64,000 nt of DNA from Vanrija pseudolonga (Eukaryota; Basidiomycota; Tremellomycetes; Trichosporonales; Trichosporonaceae). Below, one piece after another: positions 49,401 to 61,795 of this stretch (positions are counted from its first letter, which is position 1; every line of letters begins with the position of its first letter). The stretch covers positions 1,116,001-1,180,000 of the forward strand of contig NC_085855.1 in the NCBI RefSeq assembly GCF_020906515.1, written 5' to 3'. The translations under genes were made by a program, and so were the position numbers. The notes under the pieces were generated by a model. That model was not told the DNA's origin. It saw only the letters and a list, made by a program, of their open reading frames with translations, and did no database searches.

Positions 49401-50474
49401 CGCAAGCTGGTGACAAAGCTTATCAACAAGGTCGCTATCGGCGCGTACTCGCTCGGTGCGAACTCGGCCAATATCCTGGTGCAGGACCGGCTCACGGGCC
49501 AGTTTCAGGAGGAGAAGATGGCCGTGTACGTTCGCCTCGGCATCCGTGTCCTGTACAAGGGTGCCCGTGGCAAGATGGCCGGTGCTCGTGCCAAGCGGTT
49601 GCTCAAGAACATGTCGATTAAGCAGGGTATCAAGTATGACTCGCCGTCGTCTGTTGCCGACATCAAGCCGTTCATTGCCTTCCACAGACTCAATGTCGAT
49701 GAGATTCGGGACCCGCTCGACTCGTTTAAGACCTTCAATGAGTTCTTCTACCGCCGACTGAAGCCTGATGCACGCCCCGTTGACGACCCTGGCAACGACC
49801 GCCGGCTGGTCTCGGCTGCCGACTGCCGACTCATGGTCTTTGACACGGTGTCGGATGCCAAGCAAATCTGGATCAAGGGCCGCGACTTCACTGTCAGCAG
49901 GTTGATTGGCCCCACCTACCAGTCAATCGTCGACAATTACAACGGCGGCGCGTTGGCCATCTTCCGACTTGCTCCGCAGGACTACCACCGATTCCACTCG
50001 CCAGTCCGCGGAAGGATAGGCAAGATCACGGACATTGATGGCGAGTACTACACGGTCAACCCTCAGGCCATTCGCACGGCTCTGGACGTGTACGGAGAGA
50101 ATGTGCGCAAGATTGTGCCGATCATTAGCGAGGAGTTTGGCACGGTGATGACCATCTGGGTCGGTGCGATGAGTGAGTAGCAATGAGCTGGGCACGTGTG
50201 AGTGGGGCTGTGCTGACAATCGCAAGTGGTCGGCAGCATTGGCTCGTCTGTCGAAGAGGGACAGCTGGTGGAGCGCGGCGACGAGCTGGGCTGGTTCGCC
50301 TTTGGCGGCTCGACGATTGTCGTCGGGTTCGAACGCGGGCGTGTCATCTGGGACGAGGATCTACAGGCGAACGGCAAGGCGGCAATCGAGACGCTCGTCC
50401 GTGTGGGGATGGGCCTTGGACGGACGGCGCCGACGCCATTGTCGAGCCGTGAGAACAGCACGGCGACATTGTGA
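46453..50474 (+). CDS. PSD2: Phosphatidylserine decarboxylase 2-like, C2 and EF-hand domains
   Basis: The predicted protein has 1239 residues. It converts phosphatidylserine to phosphatidylethanolamine on Golgi/endosomal membranes. Eight exons: 46453-47015, 47062-47230, 47268-47363, 47404-47595, 47646-48249, 48285-48598, 48639-50172, 50227-50474. A disordered Ala/Pro N-terminus precedes C2 domain 1 (about 164-310; LRVRVNSAEGLVVKDRNGFS), a linker, C2 domain 2 (about 520-640; GVLGIVVMEIQSASDLPKL), an EF-hand (DTDNTGAISHFE, about 690) and a C-x2-C/H-x-C mini zinc motif (CPLCHRS, about 855). The decarboxylase follows, with FNEFFYRRLKPDARP, FRLAPQDYHRFHSPV and the self-cleavage site GGST (about 1183-1186), whose serine becomes the pyruvoyl group. 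Confidence 0.95.
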
Positions 50475-51714
50475 AGAGGATGGGGGGGGGGGGAGAAAGC
50501 AATAGACGTCGCCAAACACGGCGATAGCTGTACAGTAGCCATATATGTATACACTGCTGCATATCAATGCAAGCGTGCCTGCATGCGGGGGGTGCTGGTG
50601 GCGGGGTAGCGGCGGTGCGTGTGACGAGGTCGAGGCGCAGTGTGGGGGCTATCTTTCGGCCCATGTGCTCGCCCTCCCGCACGCCGTGCGCCCATGTTGA
50701 TCAATCAATCACCATGATGACGGCGTCCCCCGCGACGACGCCCTGTACAGTCAGGCAGTTGTGTCAGACGGGCGTGTCAGACGACTGTAACAAGGTTGTG
50801 CTGGCGTCACTCGACCTCCGTTGACCGGGCCTAAGTCGTAGGAACCGGACAATGGGCTCACATCGATGCAATACTGTTCGTCGTTGTCGAGTCGCGACTC
50901 GCGGCGTGTCGGTGCCACACGGCGCACCGCGCGCCAGTAGGTCCCTGCTAGGCCCGACACAAGGCCGAAGCGGCGCGGCCTGAGCGAATGGCAAGGGTGT
51001 CGATATCCGCTGTGCCCTGCTCGGGACTGACCGCAGCGGGGGTGCCGTGGTGGGTCCACAGCGGGTGGGTGTTGCGTCGTGATAAGCCCTTGCATGGCGG
51101 ATACGCCACGAGCCAATAGGAATCCCCCTGCACTCTTATCTATCGCCACGGATGGGTATCTCGAAACGGAGACTAGTCACTCGGTGACCCTGAGCGCCAC
51201 TGACCCAGAATGGATTCGCGGCGGCGGCGGCACAGCGGGCTCTGCGTGCGTCCAGTCCCTCTTCGTCGCTGCATGCGCATGTGGCCCCTCGAGGCCTGGC
51301 GGGGTGGCGGCGTCACGCTCCCAGCAATGATAAGTTGCGTCGCTGATAGCGCGCAGGGCCAATCACGTCGTCTGGGATCGCGGCACCCGAATGCGGGGTA
51401 GGCGATGTGCACCTCTCTGCCGGACGGACGGATATGGCGGCTGTCGTCGTTTGAGCTCTGGACCGCCAAGGGGGAGCCAAGGCGCACCCCCGCCGAGCAG
51501 CAGCCAACCACGCCCCGGCGCGACATCGCGGTCTGCACCGAAAGTGGCCGAGCAAGCGGCGCGGCGCGAGGGCGCTGCTGTATAGCCGTAGATTGACTCG
51601 TAGATTGATTCGTGGCGACGCGCCGCGACCACCCCACACCGCCGCCGCTATAAACGCCAGACACTTGTGTGTCACTCCCCCCCTTTCTCTCATCCTTCCA
51701 CTCCTTCTCTCACA
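50475..51714. other. Intergenic, PSD2 to ammonium transporter
   Basis: This 1.24-kb stretch has a G12 run just after the PSD2 stop (50482-50493) and a group of GATA-type motifs at 51081-51349. No gene was recognised. Confidence 0.55.
51081..51349. promoter_or_regulatory. Cluster of nitrogen GATA-factor motifs upstream of the ammonium transporter
   Basis: TGATAAG occurs at 51080-51086 and 51328-51334, its complement CTTATC at 51135-51140, and TGATAG at 51344-51349. These fit HGATAR, the site of fungal nitrogen GATA activators. They lie about 370-640 bp upstream of the transporter ATG, matching the known control of ammonium permease genes by nitrogen quality. Confidence 0.5.
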
Positions 51715-53311
51715 ATGGTCAACGTCACATACGACGCCTCAAACGACCTCGTCGCGTACGCCGATGGCGCGCCGGTCGTGTACAACCTCGGCGACATTGC
51801 CTGGGGTGAGTGTGTCGCGATAGCGAATGTTGCTGTGATCGCGTGAGCAGACAACTGACTCTGCAGTCCTCGCATCCATGGCCCTCGTCTGGCTCATGAT
51901 CCCCGGCGTCGGCCTCTTCTACTCTGGCCTGCTGCGCCGCAAAAACGCTCTTTCCATGATCTTCCTCTCGGTGGCCGGTATCGCCGTCGGCTCGTTCCAG
52001 TGGTTCTTCTGGGGCTTCTCGCTTGCCTTCTCCGAAACTGCCAACGTGTACGTAGCGCCCCCGCTCCGATTGCTTTGCCTGCACTTCCACTAACACCGCG
52101 CCAGCTTCATCGGTGATCTCAAGCACTTTGCCCTCATGAACGTCCTCGAGCAGCCCTCGGTCGGATCCTCGCGCATCCCCTCGATCGTCTTCTGCATCTA
52201 CCAGTGCATGTTCGCCATCATCACCGTGGTCCTCGCCGTCGGTGGCTTTGCTGAACGCTCCCGCATCGGCCCCGTCATGGTCTTCATGTTCATCTGGCTC
52301 ACCATTGTCTACTGCCCCATTGCGTGCTGGACCTGGAACCCCAACGGCTGGACCGCCAAGATGGGCGGCCTCGACTTTGCTGGCGGCACCCCCGTCCACA
52401 TCTCGTCCGGCACCGCCGCGTTCGCCATCTCGCTCTACCTCGGCAAGCGTCGCGGCTACGGCACCGAGCGTCTCGCGTACAAGCCCCACAACACCGCCTT
52501 TGTCGTCCTCGGCACAGTCTTCCTCTGGTTCGGCTGGTTCGGCTTCAACGGCGGCTCGGCCCTCTCCGCCAACCTCCGCGCCGTCCAGGCCTGCATCGTC
52601 ACCAACCTTGCCGCTTCCGTCGGTGGCATCACCTGGATGCTCTGGGACTACCGCCTCGAGCGCAAGTGGTCGGCCGTTGGTTTCTGCTCGGGCGCCATCT
52701 CGGGTCTTGTTGGTATCACCCCCGCTTCCGGTTTCGTTGGCGCCCCTGCCGCTGTCGCCATTGGTTTCCTCACCGCTACCGGTTGTAACTTTGCCACCAA
52801 GATCAAGTTCCTCGTCCGCGTCGACGACACGCTCGATGTGTTTGCGTCCCACGCCGTCGGCGGCTTCATTGGCTGCGTCTGCACTGGTCTCTTCACCCAG
52901 GCCTCGGTCGCTGGCTTTGATGGCTCGACCTCCATCCCCGGCGGTTGGTTCGACCACAACTGGGTCCAGCTTGGCAAGCAGATTGCCGACGGTCTCTCGG
53001 GCTTTGGCTGGTCGTTTGTCGTCACCACCATCATCCTCTGGGTGATGCACTTCATCCCCTTCCTCCGTCTCCGCTGTGACGAGGAGTCTGAGATTGTCGG
53101 CATCGACGACTCGATGCTCGGCGAGTGGGCCTACGACTACGTCGACGCCGACCCCGAGCTCAAGCCCCACAGCCGCGCCGACTACGTCCCCGGTGACGAG
53201 ACTGCCCGCGGCCGCTCGCCTGCGCCCAAGGACCAGACCGAGACCGCGGTCGAGCCTACTCAGAGCGCAGAAGGCTCGCAGTCTTCAGGCGAGCCCGAGA
53301 AGACGGTTTGA
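51715..53311 (+). CDS. Ammonium transporter (Mep/Amt family)
   Basis: The predicted protein has 492 residues in three exons: 51715-51805, 51867-52047, 52105-53311. It is an 11-helix plasma-membrane ammonium permease with an outside N-terminus. Motifs: WLMIPGVGLFYSGLLRRKNA, FAERSRIGPVMVF, the two pore histidines in TPVHISSGTAA and FASHAVGGFIG, WFGWFGFNGGSALSANLRA and GAISGLVGITPASGFVG. Both pore histidines are present, as in transporters without the Mep2-type variation. The C-terminal tail (about 75 residues) has RGRSPAP and several SQ/SS sites that kinases such as Npr1 might use. It lies 1.7 kb upstream of a Par32/Amu1-like gene. Confidence 0.95.
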
Positions 53312-53975
53312 GCGGCGCGCGAGTTGTAGATCACACATTACCCCACTGTTTAATAACCTGTCGTTTACACGAGGGTGTTGTCTCCCGGCTAGGCGGGCAT
53401 GCATAGATTGACTGAACACTGGGCAAGGCGAGCCATCGCGCAACGATAGTGAGGGGTGCTCGAGCTGGTGGTCTACGACATGTCCGGGCCCTCTGCTGCG
53501 TCTCTCACCACTGACCACGCCTCTAAGCCTTCCTACCCCTTCAACGCCACACCGAGGTCTATGCATGAGCCTGAAGGCGCCGAGCACTGTCAGGGCGAAT
53601 AGAAACTGTACCCCGCAGGCCCAAGCCTCACCCCCGCCGCCCCAAGCGCACCACTTCCTCTTACCCACCCAAACTTCCATGCATGGCACTGCAACGTATG
53701 CATTACATAGGAACCACGAGCGCATGCATGAGCCAGTCGGAAGTGCCCAAGTGCCACTTCAAGGGACAAACATGGGCCACGGTTAAGCTCTAGCCAGGGC
53801 TTGCCGGCACGCGCCAGGCAGACGAGTCAGGTGATGGCAGCCCAGCCAGGTAGAGCCAAGCCTGCGCAGCCGGGGCCTCGGCGGTCGGGTGGGCGGTTGG
53901 GTGGGGTGCTGCTGCTCAGCTACTTTTCACGCCGCCGCGAGCAGCGCTGTTTGTTGGGCAAACACTCCAAACAAC
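53312..53975. other. Intergenic after the ammonium transporter
   Basis: This 664-bp stretch holds no recognised gene other than the small frame that follows it at 53976. Confidence 0.5.
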
Positions 53976-54209
53976 ATGACCACGACCACCACAACAGCAC
54001 CAGCGCCGGCAGCGCCAATACGACGCGAGCACGGCGACGAAATCACGCTCGTGCCGACGCGCGCGTCCGCGTCTGGCGTGAGCGCCGCGCCGTCCAACAG
54101 CAACTTTTCGAGCTTCCGGGACCGCATGAGCCGCGCGCTGAGCCCCGGACGGGCACCCGACGAGTCGACACGGCAACGGTCACCCTCGGCTGGGTTCTGG
54201 CGTGAGTAG
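53976..54209 (+). CDS. Small hypothetical ORF between transporter and Par32-like gene
   Basis: A 77-residue frame starting MTTTTTTAPAPAAP with DEITLVPTRAS, SNSNFSSFRDRMSRALSPGR and a final SAGFWRE. The Ser/Arg-rich middle looks coding. The last codons overlap a good donor (C|GTGAGTAG at about 54204), so it may be the first exon of a longer transcript whose next exon I could not identify. The family is not recognised. Confidence 0.35.
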   Translation: MTTTTTTAPAPAAPIRREHGDEITLVPTRASASGVSAAPSNSNFSSFRDRMSRALSPGRAPDESTRQRSPSAGFWRE

Positions 54210-54980
54210 CTGCTAGCTGCTATCGGGCATGTTCATTGGTGCGAGGGTGTGGGGCCAACGGCTCAAGACGACGACGATAAGAAGGAGACGTCGTCGTCTG
54301 TTTGGCCCGGGGAACGGGGGGGGGGGGGGGACGCGGGTGCGCGACGCCAGCGTCGTCTCGCTGTGTCGTCTGCAAAGCCGACAAGCCCCGCTAGGGCAAT
54401 GAGCGATTGGCGTTCGCGGGGATGATGTGCGCGCCGGCGCCGGGTGTGCTTATCTGCCTTGGGTGGTTTGCTTGCTCGCCTCTGCGCTGTTGGGTCGCGG
54501 GTCGGCTGCTGGTCGGCGGTGGGGAGTTGTCGCTTTTGGTGCGGTTTGACCGGGCGGCGGCCAATCACAGCAGGGCAAGAGATAGTGGTGGTCCATTGCG
54601 ACCGATTTGGATCTGCAGCGGCGGACAATGGAGGGTGGGAGGTGGGCGAGCGATGCTTGACTGCTGCCTGCCTGCTTGTCACGCATGCACATGCTTGGAG
54701 GGGCTTGGCTCGTGGCCTGCACGACGAGAGCAAGAGTTGTCTCCCCCCGGAGCACCACTTGCATCATCACACCACTTGGCCACCACCACCACTAGCCAGC
54801 CCTCCGCGTCGGCCCAAACGCAACTTCCCATTCGCCCCCCTTTATTCCACCCACACCCACACCACTCCCATCGTCTCTCCTGCCCACTCCAATCTAGTAC
54901 ACTCCCAGCTACCCCCAGTTCGCCACCGCACACCACCTCTACCTACCTACAACCAACACCAACTCACACCCACAGGCACC
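54210..54980. other. Intergenic upstream of the Par32-like gene
   Basis: This 771-bp stretch contains a G15 run at 54316-54330 and a C/A-rich leader from about 54750 to the ATG. No gene was recognised. Confidence 0.5.
54316..54330 (+). repeat. G15 homopolymer
   Basis: Fifteen consecutive G residues between the small ORF and the Par32-like gene. Length may be uncertain in assembly. Confidence 0.85.
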
Positions 54981-56000
54981 ATGAGTCAGGAGCGCGGTCG
55001 CGACCCGATCGTCTCGACTGGCCGCGGCGGCGCCGGCAACCTCGTGCGCGAGAGCAGCGTCGGCCCCGACAGCGGCGTGGCCGATGAGCGTGGCCGCGAG
55101 TTCTCGCCCCGCCCTGTTGATCGCGTACGTGACACAACGGGCCTGACTGTTGTCAGCCGCTGACCCACTCCGCAGGCGATCCACGCAGGCCGTGGCGGCG
55201 CAGGCAACATTCGCTCGCCGTCCCGCGACCCCAAGCGCGACGCCATCAGCGAGGCCCAGGAGGACGCCCTGCAGGAGAAGCTTATCGCCGAGAGACGCGG
55301 CCGCGAGATGGACAAGCCGTTCTCGTCGGGCCGCGGTGGCGCGGGCAACATTTCCGACTCGCGTTCGCGCTCGCGCTCGGCGGTGCGCGGCGGCGCAGCT
55401 GGCGCAGCAAGCGACCGGGGAGCCCGTGACGAGTCGCGCTCGCGCTCGCGGATGCGCGACTCGATCGGCCCCGTGCACTCTGGCCGCGGCGGCTACGGCA
55501 ACATTCTCGAGGAGGGACACGAGGAGGACCCGAGCAAGCGCGTCCAGGAGGCGCTGTACGAGAAGGCCGTCAAGGCCAAGTATGACGAGGAGGACTCGCA
55601 CCACCAGTGAGTGGGGGAAGTGGATTGAGCTTGGGCCCGAACAGGTTTCTGACAATTGCCCCAGACGCCCGATTGGCCGCGGAGGAGCCGGCAGCGTCGG
55701 ACAGACGTTTGAGCCTGTCGACCTCTCGACGCTGACCATTGAGGAGCGTGAGGCGCACCAGAAGCTTGCGGCAGCCGAGGGGCAGACGCGTATTCGCTCT
55801 GGTGGGCGCGGGTGAGTCAACCGAGAACACTGCGTGGCGCAGTCTGACACACACACAGCGGCGCGGGCAATATGCACGCTGTGTCGACCGACGACCGCGG
55901 GCGCGGCTCGAGCAGCAACGGCGGCGGCGTGTTTGGCAGCATGCTGCGCTCGCTCAGCCGCGCGGCGGGCCGCGACTCGTCGCAACAAGCTGCGCGCTAG
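54981..56000 (+). CDS. GRGGAGN-repeat protein (DUF3602; Par32/Amu1-like)
   Basis: The predicted protein has 287 residues in four exons: 54981-55124, 55176-55606, 55665-55811, 55859-56000. It has six copies of a glycine-rich repeat: three GRGGAGN, one GRGGYGN, one GRGGAGS and a last GRGGAGN that spans the exon 3-4 junction. Spacers are rich in Arg/Ser (DSRSRSRSAVRGG, ESRSRSRMRD), suggesting phosphorylation and disorder. The repeat defines DUF3602, found in S. cerevisiae Par32/Amu1, a TORC1- and Npr1-dependent protein that inhibits Mep1/Mep3 ammonium transporters. That link is known in yeast; here it is inferred from the repeat and from the neighbouring ammonium-transporter gene. Confidence 0.8.
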
Positions 56001-56391
56001 TACAAGCCGAGCGAGCACATTGCACCACATTGTATGGGCGCTGCAGCCAGCCACGCTGCAGCTACCACTGTTCCGTTCCTTTTGAGATGTAGATATCCTA
56101 GTTGTGCTGGTTAGGTTCGGCATGTGTCATACTTGCATGAACGTAATGATATGGCGGGGCGGTGGGGCTGGTGGCAAAGAACAAGGGGAGAGAACAAACA
56201 ACAGGAGATGGTCGTTGAGTAGTGGTGCCGTGCGTAGTTGCGAGTTGGGTGGAGGAGGAAGATGAGTTGTGGACTGTGGACCCTGAGGCCACAGGCAACA
56301 ACGAACACTCAACTGGTCCTCGCTCGACTCGTCCCTCCTACCACCGAGTCTCATCCACCCTCCGCCGCCAACCAACCCACCCACACCCAAC
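56001..56391. other. Intergenic, Par32-like to Med11-like
   Basis: This 391-bp stretch holds no recognised gene; it should contain the promoter of the next gene. Confidence 0.5.
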
Positions 56392-57195
56392 ATGGCAGAA
56401 GAAGAGTGGGCCGACCCGCTGATAATAGACCAAGAGCTGGACACGGACGTGCTGCTGAAGGCGCTGGGGAATGTCGACAAGGTATGCCTCTCCTCCTGGC
56501 CCAGTCGCCAGCTCACACCCCCGCCCACAGGAAATCCCAAACCTCCTCCTCGACGTCAAACCAGTCATCGCGCACCTCGTCTCGCTGGACAGCAGCACCG
56601 CGGAGGAGGAGGCTGCGGGGATGGCGGCGCGCGACGCGGTGGAGCGGTATATGCGGAATTTGGATGTGAGTCGAGCCCGCGCGCAGCGTGGGCGAGCGGC
56701 ACTGAGCTGGTGGGTGGGCTGGGCTGGGTGGCGTAGACGACGGCGAGGGGCTGGGGATGCTGCCCGACATGTGCAGAAGGGAGCCACATGACCTTGCTCG
56801 CCGTCTCCGCCGACCAAGACCCCGCCAGCCAGCCGCCAGCTCGCGTTCGCGCTCCGAGCTCACGGTCGCGCTGACGCCCGCCGCAGAACATCCAAGTCAT
56901 CCTCCGCCAAGCCGTCTACTTCCTGCGCGAGACGCGCGCCGCGCCCTCCGTGCTCCGCCCACCAGCGATAGACGGCATCCCGCGCCCCCTGGCCGCGACG
57001 CTCGCGCAGCCGGCCACCTCGACGAGCGTCTCCAGCGGCGGCGGCGAGACGGCGCTCGGGCTGTACGCTGCGCGCACCGAGGTTGCCGCTCTGAGGGAGA
57101 TGTTGGCCGCGGCTAAGGCTCTGAGGGCTGAGGAGGCGGGGAAGGCGCAGGGTGAGGGGGATGGGGATGGCCTTGAGGTTGACGCCGAGCCATGA
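56392..57195 (+). CDS. Small helical protein, possibly Mediator subunit Med11
   Basis: The predicted protein has 177 residues in three exons: 56392-56481, 56531-56665, 56887-57195; the second intron is unusually long (221 nt) and ends in GCTGACGCCCGCCGCAG. Residues 20-110 are helical: LKALGNVDKEIPNLLLDVKP, ARDAVERYMRNLD, then NIQVILRQAVYFLRETRAAP. The Y-x3-LD-x-IQ-x2-LRQA-x3-LR-x-TR-x-AP pattern resembles fungal Med11, which forms a head-module heterodimer with Med22. The C-terminus is Ala/Glu-rich. A structure-based search would settle whether it is Med11. Confidence 0.5.
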
Positions 57196-57534
57196 GCCGG
57201 CGGGACGCCGCTACTCCTTCTACGCTCCTTCACACCCCTTCCACTGTAGACTACACTGTACCACTATGCAGCATCACGACACCACTATGCAGCCGCAGCA
57301 CGACCCCGCTCTACGGCGCGTTCGCCACGCCCCCCGCCCTCTAATAACATAGATTACATCGAATTCAGGGCCAAAGCTATTGAAGGTGACAACAGGCTAT
57401 AGCCGCTCGAGGAAAAGGGGTATTGCGAATAGCGAGAGCGAAAAACGAAGGGGTGAACGAAGGTGCTGCGGGGGGGCGGCTAGGCGGCCACCGCGCACAG
57501 AGTGTCGCTAAAGACAGCAACAGAGGCCTCGCGC
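57196..57534. other. Convergent intergenic, Med11-like / histone H3
   Basis: This 339-bp stretch separates two 3' ends. No gene was recognised. Confidence 0.5.
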
Positions 57535-58686
<1,152 letters not shown>

Positions 58687-59867
58687 GGTTGCTGTGGTTG
58701 GTGGTTAGAGGTGGATGGGTGTCGAGGACGGTGTTTGTGGTGATGAGTTAGTGTGAGAAAGAGAGATGTTGGTGGGTGCTGTCGTCGTTGATGAGCAGAA
58801 CGGGGGGGTTGGGGGGGGGGGACGAGTCGTTTCTTTTCGTGCTGTGCCACGGTATATTGGTTGGACGGCGGGGGGGTGGGGGGCAAGTCGACGGGGACGG
58901 GTTGGTGGGTAACGGGGCCGGCGGCTGGCTGGTGCGCACGTAGACGAACAAGCGTAGGTGGGGGGTGTGGCCGGCCGGGTGGTCGGGGGAGGGGGTGGGT
59001 CGGGGGCGCAGATGTGCGCCGAGCCTGCCCGCACCGCACGCACGGCTGGCAGGCAGCGTCGTCGCTCGTGGCTCCTCGGGACAAGGCCACGCCCACGCTG
59101 GCTTGCTGGCTTGGTGGCACAGCCGACGAGACAGGAAGGCTGGGCGGGGGGGAGGGGCCGTCAGACGGCGTTAGCGGGATTATTTTTCAGAGCGATCATT
59201 TCTTTCCGCCAAGTCGCGCAGAGTTGACGCCGCAGGCTATGGTCACACGTCACCTCATCAGGCAAGACTGCCTCGACTGTTTGTCGTGTTTACCGTGTTG
59301 ATTTCGGCCGTCTGGCTTGGGCAAGCAGGCAGCTATTACATACTGGGATGCATGGTGGCGAGGAGCCCAACTACCCCCTGGTGCGAACGACCTCGCCGAT
59401 CCCACCCCATACTCGACCGTTGTCGCACGGTCGAGCGGTGCCGAGGCCGACGAGTGCTTTCAGAGGCGCCACGCTTGTCAACAACGGCTCTTCCCACCGT
59501 TCCACCCAATCCACAACACCCCCTGATACGCAACTCTGCCACGTCGCTCTAAACATACATCACTATACACTACCTCCAATATCTCGGCGCTATGCATACA
59601 AAACAGCAAACACAATCGTCGCCGAGCAAGAAAAGAATCAATGGCGAGGAATGGTGGAACTCGCCGATCGGGGTATCGGGGTCTGATGGCCACGTGGGGT
59701 GGCGTTTGATTCCCGGTACCTGAGAATCGGCCTTGCACTTCTGGGGCCTCGAACCCTCGAGTCACCGATAATCTAGAGTGCGACGTGACAAGTTTGTGCA
59801 CATTTGTGCTGTACGTGCTGTGCGTGCTCGCGCCTCGCTCATCGCCTTCGCATGGAGACATGGGAAA
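58687..59867. other. Intergenic, H3 promoter to MID1 3' end
   Basis: No gene was recognised in this 1.18-kb stretch upstream of histone H3. A G11 run lies at 58811-58821. The + strand is G-rich near 58790-59020. A CCAAT box lies on the minus strand at 58856-58860. Confidence 0.5.
58856..58860 (-). promoter_or_regulatory. CCAAT box upstream of histone H3
   Basis: ATTGG on the + strand gives CCAAT on the H3 strand, within CCAACCAATATACC, about 170 bp upstream of the H3 ATG. CCAAT boxes bind the HAP/NF-Y complex; a chance match is possible. Confidence 0.35.
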
Positions 59868-61795
59868 TTACGCGTTGCACCACCTGTTGCCCCAGGTGTC
59901 GGTTGCTGGCCATCCGTTGGCTCCGACGCCGTCGTTCTTCATGTTATTCTTTCCAATGTACGCGTAGCTCTCGTTGGCGTTGAAGTTGCGGTGCGGGCAG
60001 TAGAACTGGAGCGATGGCGGGCACGTGCGATCAACCGCCGTACACGTCGAGATGCATGGCTGCAGTTCGTTGTAGTCGGTCGCGTAGGCCGGGAACGGGT
60101 CGGGGTTGCGCCTGCTGCTGTTGGTTCGGGGTACAACGAACGGGCTGTCCGGGCCGTTGGGGTCGGCGTCCACAAAGTCGGGTGGGTTGTTGGACGCACA
60201 CTGGGGCACAACGATGCGGCACAGCCAGTCACGGTACGCCATGTAGCAGTCGAGGCAGGTCGAGCTCCACGAGTATCGGTCTCGCCCGCACGCCATGGAC
60301 ATGAGCGAGACTTCGAACCCTTGGAGGTTCTCTTCCAGGACTTGAGCAAAAGCGTCTGGGATTGCACTGAGGGCATCGCCGCTCGCATTCAATGGGGCGA
60401 CGGGTGATGCGTAGCCGATTCCTGGGCACATCGCATTGGGAAGCACAATTGGGCAGGCGAACGTGGCTGAGAGTGTCAGTTGGCATCCTCATGAGCCTCG
60501 CAACTCACCCTCCTTGGTGGCGAACCACGACGGCTCGCTCTTGATAAACGTGTCCTGCTCCACCATCCACGCCGTGTAGTTGGTCTCTGGCTGCAGGCCC
60601 TGGAAGAAGCCCCAATACCTGAAGCCGTCCGAGTTCTCGACATTCATCCACTGCGTGCCCGAGCTTGTGGCATTGAGCACCGTGAGGTTGTGGTCGCGCA
60701 CTACCTTGTCGATCGCAGCGATCGAGTTGCCCAGCCCCACGGATACGGGCGACAAGGTCGTCGGGAGGATGACGAATCTCGTGTTCTTGGTCACCGTGTC
60801 CGCCTCGTCCCATTGCGGGAGATCCACCTCGGCCTTGGGCAGCGAGTAGTTTGGGAACAGCGGCTCGGCGATCGACTCGTGCAGCAGCACTGGCGAGAAT
60901 AACAGCACTGAGCTCTGCGTCGTATCGCCCAGCAACGGCGTCTCGGCCGACATTCCAGGAATGCCCGTCGAGTTGTCATCTACGACTTGTCAGTCACGAA
61001 ACACGCCAAGCACGCACAAGTGTCCGACACGAGGACAAACACCTCGACGTTGCCATCGCTGATCGCTGACGGGCTGAGCGTAATGTCGTCTTGGATACCG
61101 CGCCCGATAAGAATACTGGGCTTGACGCTCGGCGCATTGGGGTCAAACTTCTGGGTATGAAAGTCGAGCCCATATGTCCAGTTGCCGAACCCCTGGTCCC
61201 ATGAGATCTCCCATGCGTCGTGGTCCCCATCGCGGCGGTTCCAGTCTCCAAGCCAAGTGCCGCCGCTCGCCGGATCGTCCTTGGCCTTGTCGATCACGTA
61301 GTCGTATCCCGCGCCTCCGTCCTCGCTGCCGGTGGACACAAAGACACGCGGGAGCTCGGAGGTGTTGGAGCCAAGCGACGCAATGTTGAACACGACCGAG
61401 AGCGCGTTGAGGCCCTGTGGAAACTGCACCACCACAGCGGGGTGCGTCCGGTTCAAGGGAGGTAGCGTAAAGTTTGAATGCAGTTCCGTGACGTTCAGCG
61501 TCGGCGCGGCCGCAGGCGCAGAGCCTGTCGGGGTTGGTGCTGGCGCTACGGCGCTCGACGCGGTCGATGCGTGTGATGCCGAGCTCCCAGACTGGCTGTG
61601 GCTCCCGCTCTCCGAGGCGGTGGCTGACGAGTGGGTCGACTGGGTCTCTGATTGACTTGACGACTCTTGCGCTGCCGCCTCGGGCGCCAAAACGGCCAGG
61701 AGCAAGGCGACGAGGCCGACTGTTCGGAGCAGCGACGAGGCGACTGGTATTCTTGGCGACACTGATGCCCTCTTGCTCGAAGGCCCCGCTTCCAT
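59868..61795 (-). CDS. MID1: Stretch-activated calcium-channel component Mid1
   Basis: The predicted protein has 615 residues in three exons: 61018-61795, 60509-60979, 59868-60466. Mid1 is the regulatory partner of the Cch1 calcium channel. The chosen start gives a signal peptide (LLRTVGLVALLLAVLAPEA) followed by a Ser/Ala-rich, likely glycosylated region with many NxT/S sites; upstream in-frame ATGs would bury it. The C-terminal cysteine-rich part is diagnostic: ATFACPIVLPNAMCPGIGYA, CGRDRYSWSSTCLDCYMAYR, DWLCRIVVPQC, LQPCISTCTAVDRTCP and a final WGNRWCNA. Eight or more cysteines are in the expected Mid1 order. Confidence 0.93.

Noticed and set aside
51725-53170. 481-codon antisense frame over the ammonium transporter
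   Set aside because: Gly/Asp/Glu/Val-rich shadow of a strongly biased coding strand (GTC/CTC codons).
59690-59780. Possible tRNA-like arms near the MID1 3' flank
   Set aside because: The T-loop lacks the conserved C56 and the stems do not pair.
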